Shown here: positions 42,687 through 51,660 of the stretch, in pieces
How the letters are laid out: each line of letters starts with the position of its first letter
Numbering within the stretch: position 1 is the first letter of the stretch
DNA from: JAUJOE01 sp038252945
GTDB taxonomy: Bacteria; Actinomycetota; Actinomycetes; Propionibacteriales; Nocardioidaceae
Reading direction: 5' to 3'
Assembly (NCBI GenBank): GCA_038252945.1
Contig: JBBSHN010000002.1
Coordinates: 1 to 64,000 of the forward strand
Length of the DNA stretch: 64,000 bases
Made by a program: the position numbers and the translations under genes
The notes under the pieces: generated by a model
What the model saw: only the letters and a program-made list of their open reading frames with translations
The model's database searches: none
What the model was told of the DNA's origin: nothing

Positions 42687-43837
42687 TGCGGGAGTACCTT
42701 CTCGTCTTTCTCGCCGCGCTGTCGGTGACTTATCTGCTCGCCGTGCCCGCGCGCGAGCTCGCCATGCGGTTCGGCGCTGTCGCCAGGGTGCGCGACCGAG
42801 ACGTTCACGAGATCCCGATTCCCTACTTCGGGGGCGTGGCGATGATGGGCGGTTTGCTTTCTGCTGTGCTGATTGCTCGACAGCTGCCCTTTCTGGGGCA
42901 CACTCCGCTGCATGATCTGATCTTCGCTGACACTCGCGCGATTCTCATCGGCGGCGCCATCATCTGCCTGGTCGGTGTCGCGGACGACCTCATGGAGCTC
43001 GACGCAGTCACCAAGTTCGCCGGCGAAGTGCTAGCGGCAGGCATTGTCGTGGTCCAGGGCGTGCAGTTCACCTATCTGCCGTATCCAGGCGGCCAGACGC
43101 TGTCGATGTTTAGCCTCGGCGGGTCGCAAGCGGCTCTCATCACGATTCTTGTCATCGTCGCCACGGTCAACGCCGTGAACTTCGTCGACGGCCTCGACGG
43201 GCTCGCCGCGGGAGTGATCGGAATCGGCGCCGTTGCGTTCTTCTCGTTCTCCGTGGCGCTGGTGTTCATCAACGACGCCGAGCGGGCAAGCACCGCCGCG
43301 ATGCTCACTGCGGCTCTCGCGGGCGCCTGCTTTGGTTTCCTGCCCCACAACTTCTTTCCCGCCCGCATGTTCATGGGCGACTCGGGCTCGCTGCTCATCG
43401 GCTTCCTGCTCGCCTGCTCCGCCATCAGCCTGACGGGCCAGTTCTCCACCACGACGATCAACCAGGGCATCAACGGTGCCAACGCCAGCTTGTTGCCCGC
43501 TCTCTTGCCGCTGATCCTGCCGTTCGCGGTACTGCTGGTGCCGTTCGTTGACCTACTGCTAGCCGTGGCACGCCGCACCCGGGCGGGACGGTCGCCGTTC
43601 GCCCCTGACAAGAAGCACCTTCACCACCGGCTGCTGGAGATCGGCCATTCCCAGCGCCGCGCCGTACTCGTCATGTACTTGTGGGCGGGACTTGTCGCGT
43701 TCGGCGTTGTGGTGATGAGCCTGTTCTCCGGGTGGTTGTCCGCCTTGGGGATCGCTGCGATGGCTGTCACGGCGCTGCTACTGACGTTCGGCGTCCCGGG
43801 TGGTCATGGCGGCCTGATCCAGTCCGAGGAAACCTGA
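42686..43837 (+). CDS. wecA: Undecaprenyl-phosphate sugar-1-phosphate transferase (WecA/MraY family)
   Basis: 383 residues with about eleven membrane segments. Family motifs are the first aspartates in VGVADDLMELDAVTKFAGEV, the NFVDGLDGLAAGVIGIGAVA motif, and the cytoplasmic MGDSGSLLIGFLLA and APDKKHLHHRLLEIGHSQRR loops. The HLHHR loop is the WecA/Rfe type rather than MraY. It moves GlcNAc-1-P to the lipid carrier to begin arabinogalactan, teichoic or capsular polymer linkage. Its place before the atp operon is the same as rfe in mycobacteria. Confidence 0.92.
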   Translation: MREYLLVFLAALSVTYLLAVPARELAMRFGAVARVRDRDVHEIPIPYFGGVAMMGGLLSAVLIARQLPFLGHTPLHDLIFADTRAILIGGAIICLVGVADDLMELDAVTKFAGEVLAAGIVVVQGVQFTYLPYPGGQTLSMFSLGGSQAALITILVIVATVNAVNFVDGLDGLAAGVIGIGAVAFFSFSVALVFINDAERASTAAMLTAALAGACFGFLPHNFFPARMFMGDSGSLLIGFLLACSAISLTGQFSTTTINQGINGANASLLPALLPLILPFAVLLVPFVDLLLAVARRTRAGRSPFAPDKKHLHHRLLEIGHSQRRAVLVMYLWAGLVAFGVVVMSLFSGWLSALGIAAMAVTALLLTFGVPGGHGGLIQSEET

Positions 43838-43853
43838 GCGCATTATGAGCTTC

Positions 43854-43887
43854 TCAGGTGCTTGTGCTATTTTTCACAAGCACCTGA
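43854..43887. terminator. 13-bp perfect inverted repeat before the atp operon
   Basis: TCAGGTGCTTGTG (43854-43866) and CACAAGCACCTGA (43875-43887) flank the loop CTATTTTT. It may end wecA transcription or serve as an operator/leader hairpin for the atp genes. No T-run follows the second arm, so a classical terminator is not certain. Confidence 0.55.
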
Positions 43888-43920
43888 CCCGGCTAAACCG
43901 CCGACCGAAAGTTTCGATGG

Positions 43921-44139
43921 GTGAGCAGCAATGAACCGGACCCCTCGCTCCGCGCCCGGGATCTGGTCGGGATCGGCGGATTGCTGGTCGGCACGGTCGT
44001 GGCCGGGCTTGCGGGTGGCTGGCTGCTTGACGATAGGCTCGGCGACGCCCCGGTCTTCACCCTGCTCGGCCTCGCCGTCGGTCTCGCGGCCGGGATCTGG
44101 GTTTCGTGGCTTCGCATCCGCGAGTTCCTGCGGGGCTGA
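43921..44139 (+). CDS. atpZ: AtpZ/AtpI-family small membrane protein
   Basis: 72 residues from GTG 43921. Two membrane segments (LVGIGGLLVGTVVAGLAGGW and FTLLGLAVGLAAGIWVSWLR) have the glycine-rich GGWLLDDRLGDAP turn between them that marks the AtpZ family. In other bacteria AtpZ and AtpI form a Mg/Ca channel or assembly aid for the ATP synthase. It is the first gene of the atp operon and overlaps no neighbour. Confidence 0.85.
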   Translation: MSSNEPDPSLRARDLVGIGGLLVGTVVAGLAGGWLLDDRLGDAPVFTLLGLAVGLAAGIWVSWLRIREFLRG

Positions 44140-44151
44140 GGTGCGAGCCCC

Positions 44152-44583
44152 GTGGTGATGGCGACCGGAGAGGAGAGCCCGCAGGTGAGCCAGGCTCCTG
44201 GGTTCCTGACTGCGCTTCGTAACCAATCCCGGGCCGCTTTATTGGCGCTCGCAATCATTGTGGCGGCCTTTTGGGTGTCAGTACCTATGGGCCAGTGGCG
44301 AATCGGGCTTTTCGTCAGCGTGGGTGTCGCCCTAGGGTTCGTAAACCTCGTGCTGACCGAGTGGTTCCTCGTGCGTTCGGTGAGCGGTGATGACGCGATC
44401 AGCCGCAAGCAGTACGCCGTCTCGTCACTCGTCAGGCTGCTGGCCGTCTCCCTGGTCGCGGTTGCCCTGGCCATCGCATTCTGGCCGGACGGCGCCACAG
44501 TTCTGCTCGGGTTGGCCGTGTTTCACCTCCTGACGCTCGTGCTAACCGGGATTCCCCTTCTCAAGGAGATCCGCAAAGCATGA
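44152..44583 (+). CDS. atpI: ATP synthase subunit I-like protein
   Basis: About 143 residues if started at GTG 44152; ATG 44158 or GTG 44185 (with AGGAGA before it) are also possible. Four membrane segments are present, with SRKQYAVSSLVRLLAVSLVA in the third. The position directly before atpB and the size match the AtpI-type protein that aids c-ring assembly. Its end overlaps the atpB start (ATGA), so translation is coupled. Confidence 0.8.
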   Translation: MVMATGEESPQVSQAPGFLTALRNQSRAALLALAIIVAAFWVSVPMGQWRIGLFVSVGVALGFVNLVLTEWFLVRSVSGDDAISRKQYAVSSLVRLLAVSLVAVALAIAFWPDGATVLLGLAVFHLLTLVLTGIPLLKEIRKA

Positions 44584-45410
44584 GCGCGGCCACGATCCTG
44601 CTGGCGAGCACCGATATCAAGATCGGTGTGCACAGTACTTTCTCGTTCCTCGGCATGACATTCAACGCCGACACGATCTGGGCCACCGCCGTCGCGGGCG
44701 CGATCGTACTGGGGGCGGGCCTGCTCATCTCGTCGCGAGCGAGCGCGACGAATCCCAGCAAGCCGCAACTGCTTTGGGAGATGCTGGTCGACTGGGTCAC
44801 GGAGCAGGTGGAGTCGAACCTCGGCCGTGTGCACCCGTTCGTCGTGCCTCTCGCCATCACTCTGTTCGCATTCATCCTCGTCGCGAACTGGCTTGAGCTG
44901 ATCCCCACGCTGGACTGGTTGAAGTCGCCGACGGCCGACGTCAATCTGACCTACGCGCTCGCTTTGTTCGTGATCATCGGCGTGCACATCTACAGCGTCC
45001 GCGAGCGAGGGCTGAAGGGGTACGTCGCTCATTACTTCCAGCCTTACAAGGCGCTGTTTCCCATTCTGCTGATCGAGGAGATCGTCAAACCGTTCACTCT
45101 GGCGCTGCGGCTCTTCGGCAACATCTTCTCCGGCGGAATAATGCTGTCGATCATCTCGCTGCTGCCCATCTGGGTCCTTTGGGGGCCCAATGGCGCCTGG
45201 AAGCTGTTCGACGCCGCCATCGGCGTGATCCAGGCGTTCATCTTCGCGCTGCTGACGATCCTGTACTTCGGCATGGCTGGCAGTCACGACGACGGGCAGG
45301 CACACTCCGGCGACGACCGCGCCGCCGGAAACGCCAGTCCAGATGAAAAGGCGCCGGCTGGAGAGACCTCTCCGGCGGCGACCGCCGCTCAGCCGGAATG
45401 GGCACACTAG
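44580..45410 (+). CDS. atpB: F1Fo ATP synthase subunit a
   Basis: 276 residues with about six membrane segments. The essential arginine lies in KPFTLALRLFGNIFSGGIML; GNWLELIPTLDW-like sequence (here VANWLELIPTLDW) precedes it. The C-terminus ends with FALLTILYFGMAG and then a hydrophilic tail of ~45 residues rich in Asp, Gly and Ala (DDGQAHSGDDRAAGNASPDE), longer than in many relatives. Subunit a carries protons to the c-ring. It starts in the atpI stop. Confidence 0.96.
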   Translation: MSAATILLASTDIKIGVHSTFSFLGMTFNADTIWATAVAGAIVLGAGLLISSRASATNPSKPQLLWEMLVDWVTEQVESNLGRVHPFVVPLAITLFAFILVANWLELIPTLDWLKSPTADVNLTYALALFVIIGVHIYSVRERGLKGYVAHYFQPYKALFPILLIEEIVKPFTLALRLFGNIFSGGIMLSIISLLPIWVLWGPNGAWKLFDAAIGVIQAFIFALLTILYFGMAGSHDDGQAHSGDDRAAGNASPDEKAPAGETSPAATAAQPEWAH

Positions 45411-45506
45411 GAGACCGCTGTCGCGGGCGCTGCCCGCGGAAGTTGCAGTGACAAAGGGAGCCGGGCGCTAGGCCGGCATCCAGGAGCCAAGGAGCCAAGG
45501 AGAACA

Positions 45507-45770
45507 ATGGCAAATCCCAGCAACCTCGACTCAGCCATCAAGACCGCCGGTGCATTCGTCGGCGGTGGCCTCGCCCTCGCCGGGGGCGCCATCGGCGCGG
45601 CGATCGGCGACGGCCTGGCCGGTAGCTCGACGATTCAGGGCGTGGCCCGCCAGCCAGAGGCCCAAGGGCGCCTGATGACGATCTTCTTCTTGACCGTCGG
45701 TCTGGTCGAGGCGATGTACTTCATCAACTTGGCCTTTATGGCGCTGTTTGTGTTCGTGCTCGGCAAATAA
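45507..45770 (+). CDS. atpE: F1Fo ATP synthase subunit c
   Basis: 87 residues, two membrane helices joined by the polar loop VARQPEAQGRL. The proton-carrying glutamate is in TVGLVEAMYFINLAF. The first helix is rich in glycine and alanine (GGGLALAGGAIGAAIGDGLA). It lies after a 96-base gap that contains a GGAGCCAA duplication at 45482-45497 and a good AAGGAGAA site. This is the site where bedaquiline-type drugs bind in mycobacteria. Confidence 0.97.
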   Translation: MANPSNLDSAIKTAGAFVGGGLALAGGAIGAAIGDGLAGSSTIQGVARQPEAQGRLMTIFFLTVGLVEAMYFINLAFMALFVFVLGK

Positions 45771-45788
45771 GACTTCGAAGGATTGCGT

Positions 45789-46229
45789 ATGCCTACCAAT
45801 CTGGCGAGCAACTTCCTCGTCCCCAACGGCACGTTCCTCGTCGAGTTGCTCGCGTTCGTGCTCATGCTGTGGGTGATCGCCAAGTGGGTGTGGCCCCGTC
45901 TGAACGCAGCGATGAATGCACGCCAGGAGGCCATCCGCCAGCGGTTCGCTGAGATGGAACAGGCCAAAGCGGACGCCAAGGCCGCCGAGGAGAACTATCG
46001 CTCGCAACTGGCAGAGGCCCGGCACGATGCCGCACGCATCCGCGAAGAGGCACGCGAGCAGGGCGCGCAGATTGTTGTCGAGATGCGAGAGCAAGCCCAA
46101 GCAGAGGCCGCTCGAATCACCAGCGCAGCTTCTGCCCAGATCGCAGCCGAGCGCCAGCAGGTGTTGGCCCAGCTACGCACTGAAGTCGGCGCGTTGGCGA
46201 CCGACCTCGCCGGTCGGATCGTCGGCTAG
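45789..46229 (+). CDS. atpF: F1Fo ATP synthase subunit b, apparently truncated by an amber codon
   Basis: 146 residues from ATG 45789 to TAG 46227-46229: one membrane helix (VELLAFVLMLWVIAKWVWP) and a long coiled coil. The usual length is ~170-185. After the TAG the same frame stays open for 42 codons (SLGDEARQRRTVERFLDDLD then QEPPVSD...) and ends at TGA 46356-46358, which overlaps the atpH ATG. That segment is the normal delta-binding C-terminus ('VGESL.DEARQRR.V.RFL.DL' in relatives), so TAG most likely stands in place of a GAG. This could be a true truncation, read-through, or a sequence error. Confidence 0.9.
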   Translation: MPTNLASNFLVPNGTFLVELLAFVLMLWVIAKWVWPRLNAAMNARQEAIRQRFAEMEQAKADAKAAEENYRSQLAEARHDAARIREEAREQGAQIVVEMREQAQAEAARITSAASAQIAAERQQVLAQLRTEVGALATDLAGRIVG

Positions 46230-46357
46230 TCCCTTGGGGATGAAGCCAGGCAGCGCCGTACGGTCGAACGCTTCCTGGACGACCTCGACCAGGAGCCGCC
46301 GGTCTCCGATCAGCAACCGACGGTTTCCACTCCTGCTGCGCCCGTGGGGCAGGGCTG

Positions 46358-47170
46358 ATGCTGCGCGGCTACTCAGGCGTGAGCATGGCTCGAGCCGAGG
46401 ACCGGCTCGGTGAGGTCGCTTCGCGCGGCAACCCGGAGCGGCTCGGCGACGAGCTCTTCGCGGTCGCCGATGTCCTGAGCCGCCATGGCTCTCTGCGCCG
46501 GGCGCTCACCGATCCGTCAGCCAAAGGTGACGCCAAGTCGGCTCTAGTTCAGGGCGTCTTTGGCGGTCGGGTCAGCGACGAAACGGTAGACGTGGTGGCA
46601 ACCGCCGCCGCAGGCGGCCGTTGGTCATCAAGCGTCGACTTCTTGGAGGCTCTCGAGCGTCTTGGCGTTTTGGCGTACGTCATCTCCGCTGAGGGTGACG
46701 GAGGTGTCGACGATTTGGAGGACGGTTTATTCCGGTTCGGCCGCATTGTCGCCGCCAACCCCCAGTTGCGCGACGCCCTCACCAATCCTCAGGTACCGGT
46801 GCAGCATCGGCAGAAACTGGTCGGCCGGCTCCTGCAAGGAAAGGCGTCCACAGCGACCATCCGTCTCGCTGAGCACGGTGTCGCGTCGCGACGGGGTTCA
46901 TTCGAGGGTGCACTCGAGACCTACCAGCGGATTGCGGCCGCACGTCAGCAGAGGATGGTGGCAGTTGTGCGTACGGCGGTCGCCTTGTCGGAAGCCGAGG
47001 AGGGCCGGCTCGTTGGGGCACTGCATCGCATCTACGGCCGGCAGGTGCACCTCAACGTGCTGGTAGAGCCGGGACTTCTCGGTGGAGTCAGAATAGATCT
47101 AGGAGACGACATCATCGACGGCACGGTGCTCAAGCGACTTCACGAAGCGCGCCGCCGCATGACCACCTGA
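46358..47170 (+). CDS. atpH: F1Fo ATP synthase subunit delta
   Basis: 270 residues, the longer actinobacterial form. N-terminal helices read ERLGDELFAVADVLSRHGSL, and the C-terminal part has QRMVAVVRTAVALSEAEEGR, IYGRQVHLNVLVEPGLLGGV and the closing IIDGTVLKRLHEARR. Subunit delta joins the b stalk to the F1 head. The ATG overlaps the TGA that ends the read-through frame of atpF. GTG 46379 is another possible start. Confidence 0.93.
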   Translation: MLRGYSGVSMARAEDRLGEVASRGNPERLGDELFAVADVLSRHGSLRRALTDPSAKGDAKSALVQGVFGGRVSDETVDVVATAAAGGRWSSSVDFLEALERLGVLAYVISAEGDGGVDDLEDGLFRFGRIVAANPQLRDALTNPQVPVQHRQKLVGRLLQGKASTATIRLAEHGVASRRGSFEGALETYQRIAAARQQRMVAVVRTAVALSEAEEGRLVGALHRIYGRQVHLNVLVEPGLLGGVRIDLGDDIIDGTVLKRLHEARRRMTT

Positions 47171-47233
47171 GCGCAGACAACGAAGAATGCCGACGAATTC
47201 GCGACAGCAAGAAGAAAGCAGGTAGCAGCCATC

Positions 47234-48874
47234 GTGGCCGAGCTAGCCATCCGTCCGGAGGAGATCCGGGACGCTCTGCAACGCTTCATAACCGATTATC
47301 AGCCGGAGTCGGCGGACCGTGAAGAAATCGGCACCGTTGCCGAGGCGGGCGACGGTATCGCCAAAGTTGAGGGGCTGCCCTCGGCAATGGCAAACGAGCT
47401 GCTGGAGTTTGAGGACGGCACTCTAGGCATCGCGCTGAACCTCGACATCCGTGAAATTGGTGTGGTGGTTCTGGGGGAGTTCTCCGGCATCGATGAGGGT
47501 CAGACGGTACGTCGTACCGGCGAGGTGCTGTCAGTCCCCGTTGGGGACGGGTATCTCGGACGTGTCGTCGACCCGCTTGGTCACCCCATCGATGGGCTGG
47601 GGGAGATACAGACGGAAGGACGACGGGCGCTGGAGCTGCAAGCACCGTCGGTGATGCAGCGCAGGAGCGTGCACGAGCCGCTGCAGACCGGTATCAAAGC
47701 GATCGACGCCCTCACGCCCATTGGGCGAGGGCAGCGCCAACTCATCATCGGTGACCGGCAGACCGGCAAGACCACGATTGCGATCGACACGATCATCAAC
47801 CAGCGCCAGAACTGGGAGTCTGGCGACCCCAAACAGCAGGTTCGCTGCATCTATGTGGCTATCGGCCAGAAAGGCTCGACAGTCGCCGCCATGCGCAGCG
47901 CCCTGGAAGAAGCTGGCGCGCTCGAATACACGACGATTGTCGCGGCGCCGGCATCCGACGCTGCGGGCTTCAAGTACCTCGCGGCGTACTCCGGATCTGC
48001 GATTGGCCAGCACTGGATGTATGCCGGCAAGCACGTGCTGATCGTCTTCGATGACCTGACCAAGCAAGCCGAGGCCTACCGTGCGGTCTCCTTACTGCTA
48101 CGCCGCCCGCCGGGGCGCGAGGCCTACCCCGGCGACGTGTTCTATCTTCACAGCCGCCTGCTCGAGCGCTGCGCCAAGCTCAGTGACGACATGGGGGGCG
48201 GGTCGATGACCGGTCTGCCCATGGTCGAGACCAAGGCCAACGACATCTCGGCGTACATCCCTACCAACGTCATCTCGATCACCGACGGTCAGATCTTTTT
48301 GCAGTCCGACCTCTTCAACGCCAACCAGCGCCCAGCGATCGACGTCGGTGTCTCGGTGTCCCGCGTCGCTGGCGCGGCGATGACTAAGGCCATGAAGAAG
48401 GTGACCGGCTCGCTGAAGGTCGATCTCGCGCAGTACCGGGCGATGGAGGCCTTCGCGATGTTCGCGTCCGACCTCGACGCAGCGTCACGACAGCAGCTCG
48501 ACCGCGGCTCTCGGCTGATGGAGCTGCTCAAGCAGCCGCAGTACTCGCCGTACCCGATGGAAGACCAGGTGATCTCGATCTGGGCCGGCACGACGGGCAA
48601 GCTCGACAACGTGCCGCGGGAGGACGTACTGCGGTTCGAGCACGAGTTCCTCGACTACTTGAAGCGCGAGCACGCCGACGTCATGAACGCCATCCGGGAG
48701 ACGAGGGACTTCTCTGACGACACTGAGGCTGCGGTGAGCGAGGCGTTCGACAAGTTCATCGACCAGTTCGAGACCAGTGAAGGATCGTCGATCACTGTCG
48801 GCGAGGAAGAGATCGAAGAGCTGCCCGACGACGAGATCGAGCAAGAGAACATCGTTCGGCAGAAGCGAGGCTGA
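47234..48874 (+). CDS. atpA: F1Fo ATP synthase subunit alpha
   Basis: 546 residues. The P-loop is IIGDRQTGKTTIAIDTIINQ; the family signature PAIDVGVSVSRVAGAA is near residue ~375. The N-terminal barrel begins EIGTVAEAGDGIAKVEGLPS. The acidic C-terminal extension (EEEIEELPDDEIEQENIV) is typical of actinobacteria, where it suppresses ATP hydrolysis in mycobacteria. GTG 47234 follows an AGCAGGTAGC stretch with a modest ribosome binding site. Confidence 0.97.
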   Translation: MAELAIRPEEIRDALQRFITDYQPESADREEIGTVAEAGDGIAKVEGLPSAMANELLEFEDGTLGIALNLDIREIGVVVLGEFSGIDEGQTVRRTGEVLSVPVGDGYLGRVVDPLGHPIDGLGEIQTEGRRALELQAPSVMQRRSVHEPLQTGIKAIDALTPIGRGQRQLIIGDRQTGKTTIAIDTIINQRQNWESGDPKQQVRCIYVAIGQKGSTVAAMRSALEEAGALEYTTIVAAPASDAAGFKYLAAYSGSAIGQHWMYAGKHVLIVFDDLTKQAEAYRAVSLLLRRPPGREAYPGDVFYLHSRLLERCAKLSDDMGGGSMTGLPMVETKANDISAYIPTNVISITDGQIFLQSDLFNANQRPAIDVGVSVSRVAGAAMTKAMKKVTGSLKVDLAQYRAMEAFAMFASDLDAASRQQLDRGSRLMELLKQPQYSPYPMEDQVISIWAGTTGKLDNVPREDVLRFEHEFLDYLKREHADVMNAIRETRDFSDDTEAAVSEAFDKFIDQFETSEGSSITVGEEEIEELPDDEIEQENIVRQKRG

Positions 48875-48877
48875 CGC

Positions 48878-49789
48878 ATGGCCGCCTCCCTGCGTCAGCT
48901 TCGGGCGCGCATCAAGTCGGTGCAGGCTACAAAGAAGATCACGCGTGCCATGGAGCTCATCGCGGCCTCACGTATCATCAAGGCGCGGCAGCGGGCCGAG
49001 TCCGCCGAACCATATGCCCGTGAGCTCACCCGCGCCGTCTCGGCAGTCGCGACGTACTCCAATGTGGATCATCCGTTGATGACGGAACCGGAGAATCCTG
49101 AGCGCGCCGCGATCCTCGTCGTCACCAGCGACCGCGGGCTGGCGGGTGCGTACTCCTCGAGCGTCATCAGGGAAGCTGAGCGGCTCCGCGAGAAGCTGAG
49201 CGGCGAAGGCAAGGACGTCGACCTCTATGTGAGCGGTCGCAAGGGAGTCGGGTACTACGCGTTCCGACAGCGCCCGGTCGTCGACAACTGGACTGGTTTC
49301 TCCGACACACCGACGTACGACAACGCAGCAGAAATCGGCGGGGCGCTCATCGGCGCTTTTACGTCCGACGACGGTGAGACCGCCGTTGACGAGGTCCACG
49401 TCGTCTACACCCGCTTCAAGACCATGCTCGTGCAGGATCCGACGACCGTGCGGCTGCTGCCTCTTGAGGTCGTCGAAGACGAGGAAAAGCCCGAGCCGGG
49501 GGATGTGCTCCCGCTGTATGAGTTTGAGCCCTCCGCTGACGACGTCTTGAATGCGCTGCTGCCGCGCTACGTAGAAAGCCGTATCTACTTCGCCCTGCTG
49601 CAGGCGTCCGCTTCGGAGCTGGCCGCACGGCAACGTGCCATGAAGTCCGCGACCGACAACGCCGAAGACCTGATCAACAAGTACACACGGATTGCCAATC
49701 AGGCCCGCCAAGCCGGCATCACCCAAGAAATCAGCGAGATCGTCGGCGGCGCCAATGCGCTGGCCGATGCAACAGCCGGGAGTGAGTAA
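48878..49789 (+). CDS. atpG: F1Fo ATP synthase subunit gamma
   Basis: 303 residues. The N-terminal coiled coil starts MAASLRQLRARIKSVQATKK with ITRAMELIAASRIIKA. The C-terminal helix reads RQRAMKSATDNAEDLINKYT with RIANQARQAGITQEI. A central loop of acidic residues (VVEDEEKPEPGDVLP) matches the actinobacterial insert in gamma. The subunit is the rotor shaft. It lies 3 bases after atpA. Confidence 0.96.
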   Translation: MAASLRQLRARIKSVQATKKITRAMELIAASRIIKARQRAESAEPYARELTRAVSAVATYSNVDHPLMTEPENPERAAILVVTSDRGLAGAYSSSVIREAERLREKLSGEGKDVDLYVSGRKGVGYYAFRQRPVVDNWTGFSDTPTYDNAAEIGGALIGAFTSDDGETAVDEVHVVYTRFKTMLVQDPTTVRLLPLEVVEDEEKPEPGDVLPLYEFEPSADDVLNALLPRYVESRIYFALLQASASELAARQRAMKSATDNAEDLINKYTRIANQARQAGITQEISEIVGGANALADATAGSE

Positions 49790-49796
49790 GGAAGAT

Positions 49797-51254
49797 ATGA
49801 CTGACACCTTGACCTCGACATCACCCGACGCTCAGCAGGCTGCGGTAGGACGCGTCGCCCGCATCACGGGTCCCGTCGTCGACATCGAGTTTTCCGGCGA
49901 TGCGATGCCAGAGATCTACAACGCCTTGTACTGCGACGTCTCCGCTGGAGAGATATCCCGTCGACTGGTATTCGAGGTCGAGCTGCATATCGGTGAAGGC
50001 ATGGTGCGGGCTATCTCCATGCAGTCCACCGACGGTTTGGTGCGCGGTACCCCCGTCACCGACACGGGCGGGCCGATCACCGTCCCGGTGGGTGACGTCA
50101 CCAAGGGCCACGTGTTCAACGCGATCGGCCAGGTGCTCAACCTCAAGGAGGGCGAGCACCTGGACATTCAGGAGCGATGGCCGATTCACCGCAGGGCTCC
50201 TGCGTTCGACACTCTCGAGCCGAAGACCGAGATGTTCCACACCGGCATCAAGGTGATCGACCTGCTGACGCCGTACGTGCAGGGTGGCAAGATCGGGTTG
50301 TTCGGCGGTGCAGGCGTCGGCAAGACGGTGCTGATCCAGGAGATGATCGCCCGGGTCGCGCGCGACCACAATGGCGTGTCGGTCTTCGCCGGCGTCGGGG
50401 AGCGGACTCGTGAGGGCAATGACCTGATCGAGGAGATGACAGAGTCGGACGTCATCGGGCAGACCGCACTGGTGTTCGGTCAGATGGATGAACCGCCCGG
50501 CACGCGGCTGCGCGTCGGGCTCTCCGGCCTGACCATGGCCGAGTACTTCCGCGATGTGCAGAACCAGGACGTGCTGCTGTTCATCGACAACATCTTCCGG
50601 TTCACGCAGGCTGGCTCTGAGGTGTCAACGTTGCTCGGCCGGATGCCATCGGCTGTGGGTTACCAGCCGAACCTCGCCGATGAGATGGGCGTCCTCCAAG
50701 AGCGCATCACGTCGACCCGCGGACACTCCATCACATCCATGCAGGCGATCTACGTGCCGGCCGACGACTACACAGATCCGGCTCCGGCAACGACCTTCGC
50801 TCACCTGGACGCGACGACCGAGCTCTCTCGCGACATCGCCTCGCTGGGTATCTATCCAGCGGTCGACCCGTTGACGTCGGTGTCCCGCATCCTCGACCCG
50901 CGCTACATCGGACAGGACCACTACGACACGGCCGTGCGGGTCAAGCAGATCCTGCAGCGCAACAAGGAACTGCAAGACATCATCGCGATCCTCGGCGTCG
51001 ACGAGCTGTCGGAGGAGGACAAGGTCGTGGTCGCGCGGGCACGGCGCCTCCAGCGGTTCTTGTCGCAGAACACCTACGTGGCCAAGCAGTTCACCGGCAT
51101 CGAAGGCTCGACGGTCCCTCTCGAGGACACCGTCGACGCCTTCACGAAGATCTGCGACGGTGAGTACGACAACGTCGCCGAGCAGGCATTCTTCATGTGC
51201 GGTGGCCTGGAGGACGTCGAGCGCAAGTGGGCAGAGATCCAGAAGGATCTGTGA
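49797..51254 (+). CDS. atpD: F1Fo ATP synthase subunit beta
   Basis: 485 residues from ATG 49797. The catalytic P-loop is GLFGGAGVGKTVLIQEMIAR; VFAGVGERTREGNDLIEEM carries the catalytic glutamate; the DELSEED hinge motif reads GVDELSEEDKVVVARARR. It makes ATP in F1. The frame is open upstream to 49692 inside atpG, but AAGGAAG before 49797 fixes the start. The atpC ATG overlaps its stop by one base. Confidence 0.97.
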   Translation: MTDTLTSTSPDAQQAAVGRVARITGPVVDIEFSGDAMPEIYNALYCDVSAGEISRRLVFEVELHIGEGMVRAISMQSTDGLVRGTPVTDTGGPITVPVGDVTKGHVFNAIGQVLNLKEGEHLDIQERWPIHRRAPAFDTLEPKTEMFHTGIKVIDLLTPYVQGGKIGLFGGAGVGKTVLIQEMIARVARDHNGVSVFAGVGERTREGNDLIEEMTESDVIGQTALVFGQMDEPPGTRLRVGLSGLTMAEYFRDVQNQDVLLFIDNIFRFTQAGSEVSTLLGRMPSAVGYQPNLADEMGVLQERITSTRGHSITSMQAIYVPADDYTDPAPATTFAHLDATTELSRDIASLGIYPAVDPLTSVSRILDPRYIGQDHYDTAVRVKQILQRNKELQDIIAILGVDELSEEDKVVVARARRLQRFLSQNTYVAKQFTGIEGSTVPLEDTVDAFTKICDGEYDNVAEQAFFMCGGLEDVERKWAEIQKDL

Positions 51255-51649
51255 TGCCGGACACCCTTCACGTTGACGTTGTGTCTGCCGACCGCGTCGT
51301 GTGGTCGGGGGAAGCGACGTTTGTCGTGGCGAGAACCACGGACGGCGAAATCGGCGTACTGCACAATCACACGCCCGTGCTTTCGGTTCTGATTCCCGGA
51401 GCCGTCGAGGTCGTGACCGCTGACAGCAACGAGCGCCTGCAGCTCGTGATCGACGGTGGATTCCTGTCTGTGGCGAACAACCGGGTCTCTATTCTGGCTG
51501 GTCACGCGGAGCATGCCTCGGAGATCGACGGAGCGCAGGCCCGGGCTGAGCTCGAGGAAGCTCAGTCCTCCAGCGACGACAACCCGGAGTCGGAAGAACG
51601 CCTCCGAATCGCCGAGGCTCGAGTTCAGGCGGCGGAAAAGGCCACCTAG
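51254..51649 (+). CDS. atpC: F1Fo ATP synthase subunit epsilon
   Basis: 131 residues. The N-terminal beta sandwich reads TLHVDVVSADRVVWSGEATF, and GEIGVLHNHTPVLSVLIPGA is the family signature. The C-terminal two-helix arm is short and acidic (SSSDDNPESEERLRIAEARV). The subunit couples and inhibits F1. It is the last gene of the atp operon, starting within the atpD stop (TGATG). Confidence 0.95.
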   Translation: MPDTLHVDVVSADRVVWSGEATFVVARTTDGEIGVLHNHTPVLSVLIPGAVEVVTADSNERLQLVIDGGFLSVANNRVSILAGHAEHASEIDGAQARAELEEAQSSSDDNPESEERLRIAEARVQAAEKAT

Positions 51650-51660
51650 TCTTGTCGCCC

